A DNA stretch of 7,421 nt from Lachnospiraceae bacterium. GTDB lineage: Bacteria; Bacillota; Clostridia; Lachnospirales; Lachnospiraceae. Positions within the stretch are counted from its first letter, which is position 1. The number at the start of each line of letters is the position of its first letter. The notes beneath the pieces were generated by a model that was not told the origin of the DNA, did not search any database, and saw only the letters and a program-made list of their open reading frames with translations. Position numbers and translations under genes: made by a program. The stretch spans positions 1 to 7,421 of the forward strand of contig JAGCCY010000233.1 in the NCBI GenBank assembly GCA_017651385.1, given 5' to 3'. This document shows, one piece after another, positions 3,973 to 7,421 of this stretch.

Positions 3973-6765
3973 CTATTCGTCAACATACTCAGAATCGTCA
4001 AAACGTCTGAAATATTCATCAAAGATCTTCTTTGCCATGGGAACGGCATGAAGTCCCGAAGTACCCGCATCCTCTAAGATGATCGTTACACAGATCTCGG
4101 GATCGTCGGCCGGAGCAAAACCCGTAAACCATGAGTGTGTCGCACCGGTATAATCGTTGTACTCGGCGGAACCGGTCTTACCGGCAACGGTATAAGTGCT
4201 GTTTTTAAGCTTACGGCCCGTACCCGATCTTACGACTTCTTCCATCATAGAGCCCACGATCTCAGCCTCTTCCGCAGTCATGAGGCGGGCATATTCCGTA
4301 CTGTTCGGAAAATCCTTTACGGTATTTAAACTGGAATTTACAACCTTGTCGATAAGATAAGGCTGCATGAGCATTCCGTCATTTGCTATCGCACAGGTGA
4401 TAAGATTTAAATGAAGCGGAGTGATGAGCGTATCGCCCTGTCCGAACGCAGTCCTGACCATTGTGATGTTATCATCTATGTCGGCAACATCACATACGCT
4501 TCTTGCATAATTCATGGTAACGGGAAGTTCGCCGTTAAATAAAAGCTTATCAAGAGTCTTCTGAAATTCATTGCGGTCCAGTGTAAGGCCTATATTTCCG
4601 AAGCTTGAGTTACATGATACCGCAAGACTTTTCTTTAAGTTGACGGTTCCGTGTGTTTCATGATTGTAACAGGTGATCTTCCCATCGTCGGTATTAAGCT
4701 CTCCGTGGCACACGAAGGAATAATTGTTGTAAGTATCCGGATTCTCTTTAATATATTCAAGAAGCGTTACTATCTTAAAACATGAACCGGGCGGATAAAG
4801 ACCCTGGGTAGCTCTGTTTAAGAGAACGGAGCTTTCCTTGTCGTTGATAAGCCCGTCCCAGATATCAGCTATCTCATTGGGATTATAATCCGGCTTTGAG
4901 ACCATTGCATATATCTCGCCGGTCTTCGGATTGGATACCACGACCGCACCGTTATAAGAACCTATCGCAGTATATGCGGTCTTCTGAAGTCCCGCATCAA
5001 GCGTGGTCACAACACTGTCGCCAATGTATTTGTCTAACGAGATATCCGCAGCTATCTTTTCCGCCATGGGCTGATTTGAATTGATAAGGTAGTAGTTTGT
5101 CTGACCTTCTATACCGGATCGGCCGTTTACGGAATATCCGACCACATGGGCAAAAATATTGGCATAAGGATAATACCTTACTTCCTCTCCGTTAACGGTC
5201 TGGGTCTGTGCAAGCACATCCATGTCGCGGCTGTATATCGTGCCTCTTGTATTTTTGCTGATCAAAACTTCCTGGCGCGGATTATAGCTGTTATTGATAT
5301 ATTCCTCTTCGTAAGTGGCAACGTAATAACAGATAAAGATGCAGAGAGCCAGGAATATCGCTATCACCGAGTATGAACAGCCCATGACAACGTTGCTCTG
5401 CTTTGTAAAGAAATTATCGGGTTTCTTTTTAACGTATTTTTTGACGTCCGTTTCTTCCTCGACCTGAGGCCTGCCCTTGACCACATAAAGCCCTTCTATG
5501 ATAAAGAACGTAAATATGGTCGCCATAACGGACGATCCGCCGTAACTTACAAGGGGAAGCGTAACACCTGTAAGAGGTATGAACTTAACACCGCCGCCGA
5601 TGGTCAGAAAAACCTGAAATACATATGTGGTTCCGAGCCCGAGGGCGATATATCTGTAAAAATCGTCCTTAAATCTTAAGGCAATATTCACAAACATAAG
5701 AAAACAGCTTAAGCAGATAAGTATAAGACATATCGAGAATATGACTCCGAGCTCTTCCGCTATCGCCGAAAAGATAAAGTCGGTCTCAACATAAGGTATG
5801 GTCTCGGGTGTTCCTTCGAAAAGCCCCAGTCCGAACCAGTTACCGCCCGAAATAGCAAAAAGAGACTGTGTGATCTGATATCCTTCGTTATCGATGACCG
5901 AGAAAGGATCCTTAAATGCCGCAACTCTTACCTGAACATGTCTGAATATCTTGTAAGCGGTCATTGCCGCAGCGCAGCCTGCCAGCGAACCCAGCAAAAG
6001 ATAAAGATAATTCCTTGAAGCGATAAAGATAAGTATCACATATACCACAAAGAATATGAGCGCAGCACCGAGGTCACGGCTTGCAGCAAGCAAAAGAACA
6101 TGGATGGCCGCAATGACCGTAACATAAACAATGTTTAAAAAAGACGTGCTCTTGGCAAGCGCTCCCGCCACAAAGAACACAAACAATATCTTTACAAATT
6201 CGGAAGCCTGGAAAGAAAGACCGAATACGGAAATTGCAAGTTTTGAGCCGTTTGCGATAGAACCGCTCAAATAAACGAGTCCCAAAAGAAGTATTCCCCC
6301 GGCCGCAAAATAGATCGGCGTATTGGGAAGCCTTTTTATCTTAAGCATCACGTAAGGAAACAGTACCGCTATGATAAAAGAAACCGATGCGACAACAAGC
6401 TGCTTGATGGCTTTTGAAAAATCGAGTCTTGCAAGCATCACAAGACCGATGCTTAAAAGCATGCAGACATTGTTGATCACGAGTCTGTTAAGACGTGGGT
6501 AGATCATTGGGATAACGGCCATGATAGCCAGGATCACGACCTGAAATATAGCATAAAAGAACAGGAAATTTATATTCCCCGATTTTAAACAGATAGACAG
6601 AAAACACGAAAAGTGCATTAGGATCGTAAGAACGATCTGACGTATATAAACGCCTTTTCTTGCTCTTTCGTTTCTAAAACGGAATACCATGAAGCATTCA
6701 AGAGTATAGAGCATCATGAATACCGTGATAAAGTATTTTGACAGCGCGGTTATATATTGGACCAT
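3973..6765 (-). CDS. SEDS glycosyltransferase (FtsW/RodA/SpoVE)-class B penicillin-binding protein fusion
   Basis: A 930-residue membrane protein joining a lipid II-polymerising SEDS domain to a peptidoglycan transpeptidase. Residues ~60-430 are SEDS: FGLSFQASEF (181-190), ASRDLG with Asp231 in place of the usual QPDLG, TDFIFSAIAEELG (328-340) and IPLTGVTLPLVSYGGSS (396-412). About two membrane helices precede the usual set. A charged linker (431-457) leads to one more helix (~458-483), a short pedestal beginning RGTIYSRD (507), and the transpeptidase with SCFK (Ser661, Lys664), SCN (717-719) and KTGS (863-866). All PBP catalytic motifs are intact. The SEDS-PBP pair normally works as two proteins, and here it is one chain with no internal stop. 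ATG at 6765 lies 5 bases from the upstream stop, with a GGAG 13 bases away, so translational coupling is likely. Whether it acts in elongation, division or sporulation cannot be decided. Confidence 0.93.
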   Translation of the reverse strand: MVQYITALSKYFITVFMMLYTLECFMVFRFRNERARKGVYIRQIVLTILMHFSCFLSICLKSGNINFLFFYAIFQVVILAIMAVIPMIYPRLNRLVINNVCMLLSIGLVMLARLDFSKAIKQLVVASVSFIIAVLFPYVMLKIKRLPNTPIYFAAGGILLLGLVYLSGSIANGSKLAISVFGLSFQASEFVKILFVFFVAGALAKSTSFLNIVYVTVIAAIHVLLLAASRDLGAALIFFVVYVILIFIASRNYLYLLLGSLAGCAAAMTAYKIFRHVQVRVAAFKDPFSVIDNEGYQITQSLFAISGGNWFGLGLFEGTPETIPYVETDFIFSAIAEELGVIFSICLILICLSCFLMFVNIALRFKDDFYRYIALGLGTTYVFQVFLTIGGGVKFIPLTGVTLPLVSYGGSSVMATIFTFFIIEGLYVVKGRPQVEEETDVKKYVKKKPDNFFTKQSNVVMGCSYSVIAIFLALCIFICYYVATYEEEYINNSYNPRQEVLISKNTRGTIYSRDMDVLAQTQTVNGEEVRYYPYANIFAHVVGYSVNGRSGIEGQTNYYLINSNQPMAEKIAADISLDKYIGDSVVTTLDAGLQKTAYTAIGSYNGAVVVSNPKTGEIYAMVSKPDYNPNEIADIWDGLINDKESSVLLNRATQGLYPPGSCFKIVTLLEYIKENPDTYNNYSFVCHGELNTDDGKITCYNHETHGTVNLKKSLAVSCNSSFGNIGLTLDRNEFQKTLDKLLFNGELPVTMNYARSVCDVADIDDNITMVRTAFGQGDTLITPLHLNLITCAIANDGMLMQPYLIDKVVNSSLNTVKDFPNSTEYARLMTAEEAEIVGSMMEEVVRSGTGRKLKNSTYTVAGKTGSAEYNDYTGATHSWFTGFAPADDPEICVTIILEDAGTSGLHAVPMAKKIFDEYFRRFDDSEYVDE

Positions 6766-6770
6766 TTTAA

Positions 6771-7421
6771 TTAATCTACTCCGTGATTAAAATATGCTTT
6801 TGTGTACTCTTCAACAGGAAACGTCAAAGTCCTCCCCTTCAAAAGCTCTTTATAAAAATCATAAACGGAATATGCCGTCTTACCGTCTTCATCGGTAAAA
6901 TACAAAAGCAGATTCCCCGTAAAATCAATATCCTTTTTAATATATTCATGCAACGATGTCACATCGGCATTATAGATTATATTGTAACAATAATCGCACC
7001 GAAATAAAACGGGCAATTCTTTATTTTTTCTGTCCCGTATATACGAAAAAGGAGCACCATTGCCTTTAATACAGGCATTTTCGATCTTTCTTACGCAATT
7101 TGCGGTTATCATTAATGGTGTTCTTCCGTATACACACATGATCCCGTCTTTATATCCCGTATCCTTTAATTCATATTTTGAAAGTTCGTAAGGATACATG
7201 AGCTTATCAAGATCGTTTAAAAGAACTCTTACGGATTCTTTATTCCATGCATATAAGCCGGGACCTGCGATCTTCTCTTTTGAAAAACCCGATTCTTTTA
7301 CGATAAAAAGTTCCTCGGTATTATGGATTATAATACCTTTTACTCTTTCATCGCCCGAAAAATCTTTTAAGCTTTTCTTAATACTCTCCTCGTCGTCCGG
7401 CCTTGAAACATACGGAAGCGA
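6771..7421 (-). CDS. U32 family peptidase-like protein, C-terminal part (5' end beyond window)
   Basis: The frame is open from the window edge, giving 216 residues of a longer protein. An internal Met at 7199 is not the start, since conserved sequence continues before it (RPDDEESI, GIIIHNTEEL, AGPGLYAWN). Typical U32 features follow: MCVYGRTPLMITANC, a DRKNKELPVLFRC segment and CDYCYNIIYN. Cysteines at fragment residues 109, 117, 142 and 145 (CX7C, then CX2C) match the cysteine-rich region that binds an iron-sulfur cluster in characterised U32 proteins; cluster binding here is inferred. Despite the name, many U32 members act in RNA or cofactor hydroxylation rather than proteolysis. The substrate is unknown. 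No membrane segment is seen. It precedes the SEDS-PBP gene by 5 bases, so the two are probably in one operon. Confidence 0.82.
   Translation of the reverse strand, partial: SLPYVSRPDDEESIKKSLKDFSGDERVKGIIIHNTEELFIVKESGFSKEKIAGPGLYAWNKESVRVLLNDLDKLMYPYELSKYELKDTGYKDGIMCVYGRTPLMITANCVRKIENACIKGNGAPFSYIRDRKNKELPVLFRCDYCYNIIYNADVTSLHEYIKKDIDFTGNLLLYFTDEDGKTAYSVYDFYKELLKGRTLTFPVEEYTKAYFNHGVD

Noticed and set aside
3954..3974. Hairpin AGGTAT/ATACCT just after the SEDS-PBP stop
   Set aside because: Only six A/T-rich pairs with a 9-base loop; too weak to call a terminator, so cotranscription with the Nudix gene is left open.
6771..7199. A complete 142-residue gene starting at the ATG at 7199
   Set aside because: The frame is open to the window edge and the residues before this Met match U32-family sequence, so the Met is internal and the gene is longer.

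Overview
The window looks like ordinary chromosomal DNA from a member of the Clostridia, most likely a Lachnospiraceae relative. The basis is moderate-to-low GC, GGAGG-type ribosome binding sites, a GerW/YtfJ-DUF2953 pair, an HD-GYP gene, a SEDS transporter fused to a penicillin-binding protein, and a Nudix protein whose sequence resembles Lachnospiraceae homologues as I remember them. No mobile element, CRISPR array, rRNA or tRNA was seen.

Layout: (1) A minus-strand operon runs from about 2200 down to 51. In transcription order it holds a 104-residue unknown protein, a DUF2953 membrane protein (YtfI-like), a GerW/YtfJ-family protein and a coiled-coil protein that appears broken near the left edge. 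The genes overlap or lie a few bases apart. The first ~107 bases do not continue the last gene convincingly. (2) A 186-bp divergent intergenic region (2201-2386) carries a plausible extended -10 promoter for each direction. (3) A plus-strand monocistronic gene (2387-3439) encodes an HD-GYP-type protein in which the first residue of the HD pair is tyrosine. (4) A 12-bp perfect hairpin (3447-3477) sits between the convergent transcription units and probably terminates both. The minus-strand Nudix gene ends inside its loop. (5) A second minus-strand cluster runs from the right edge down to 3459: the C-terminal part of a U32-family peptidase-like protein (cut by the window end), a 930-residue SEDS (FtsW/RodA/SpoVE)-class B PBP fusion, and a Nudix hydrolase. 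A 20-bp palindrome lies just upstream of the Nudix start.

Functionally, the right-hand cluster is centred on peptidoglycan synthesis. The fusion places the glycan polymerase and the transpeptidase in one chain, and every PBP catalytic motif is intact. The left-hand operon resembles the ytfI-ytfJ pair of Bacillus, where YtfJ (GerW) affects spore germination; here it may serve sporulation or another envelope role. The HD-GYP gene between them is probably related to cyclic dinucleotide signalling but may be catalytically altered.

I found no clearly new multi-gene system. The points most worth a second look are the Tyr-for-His change in the HD-GYP protein, the SEDS-PBP fusion with its extra N-terminal membrane segments, the palindrome between a strong Shine-Dalgarno-like stretch and the Nudix start, and the abrupt loss of homology at the left edge.
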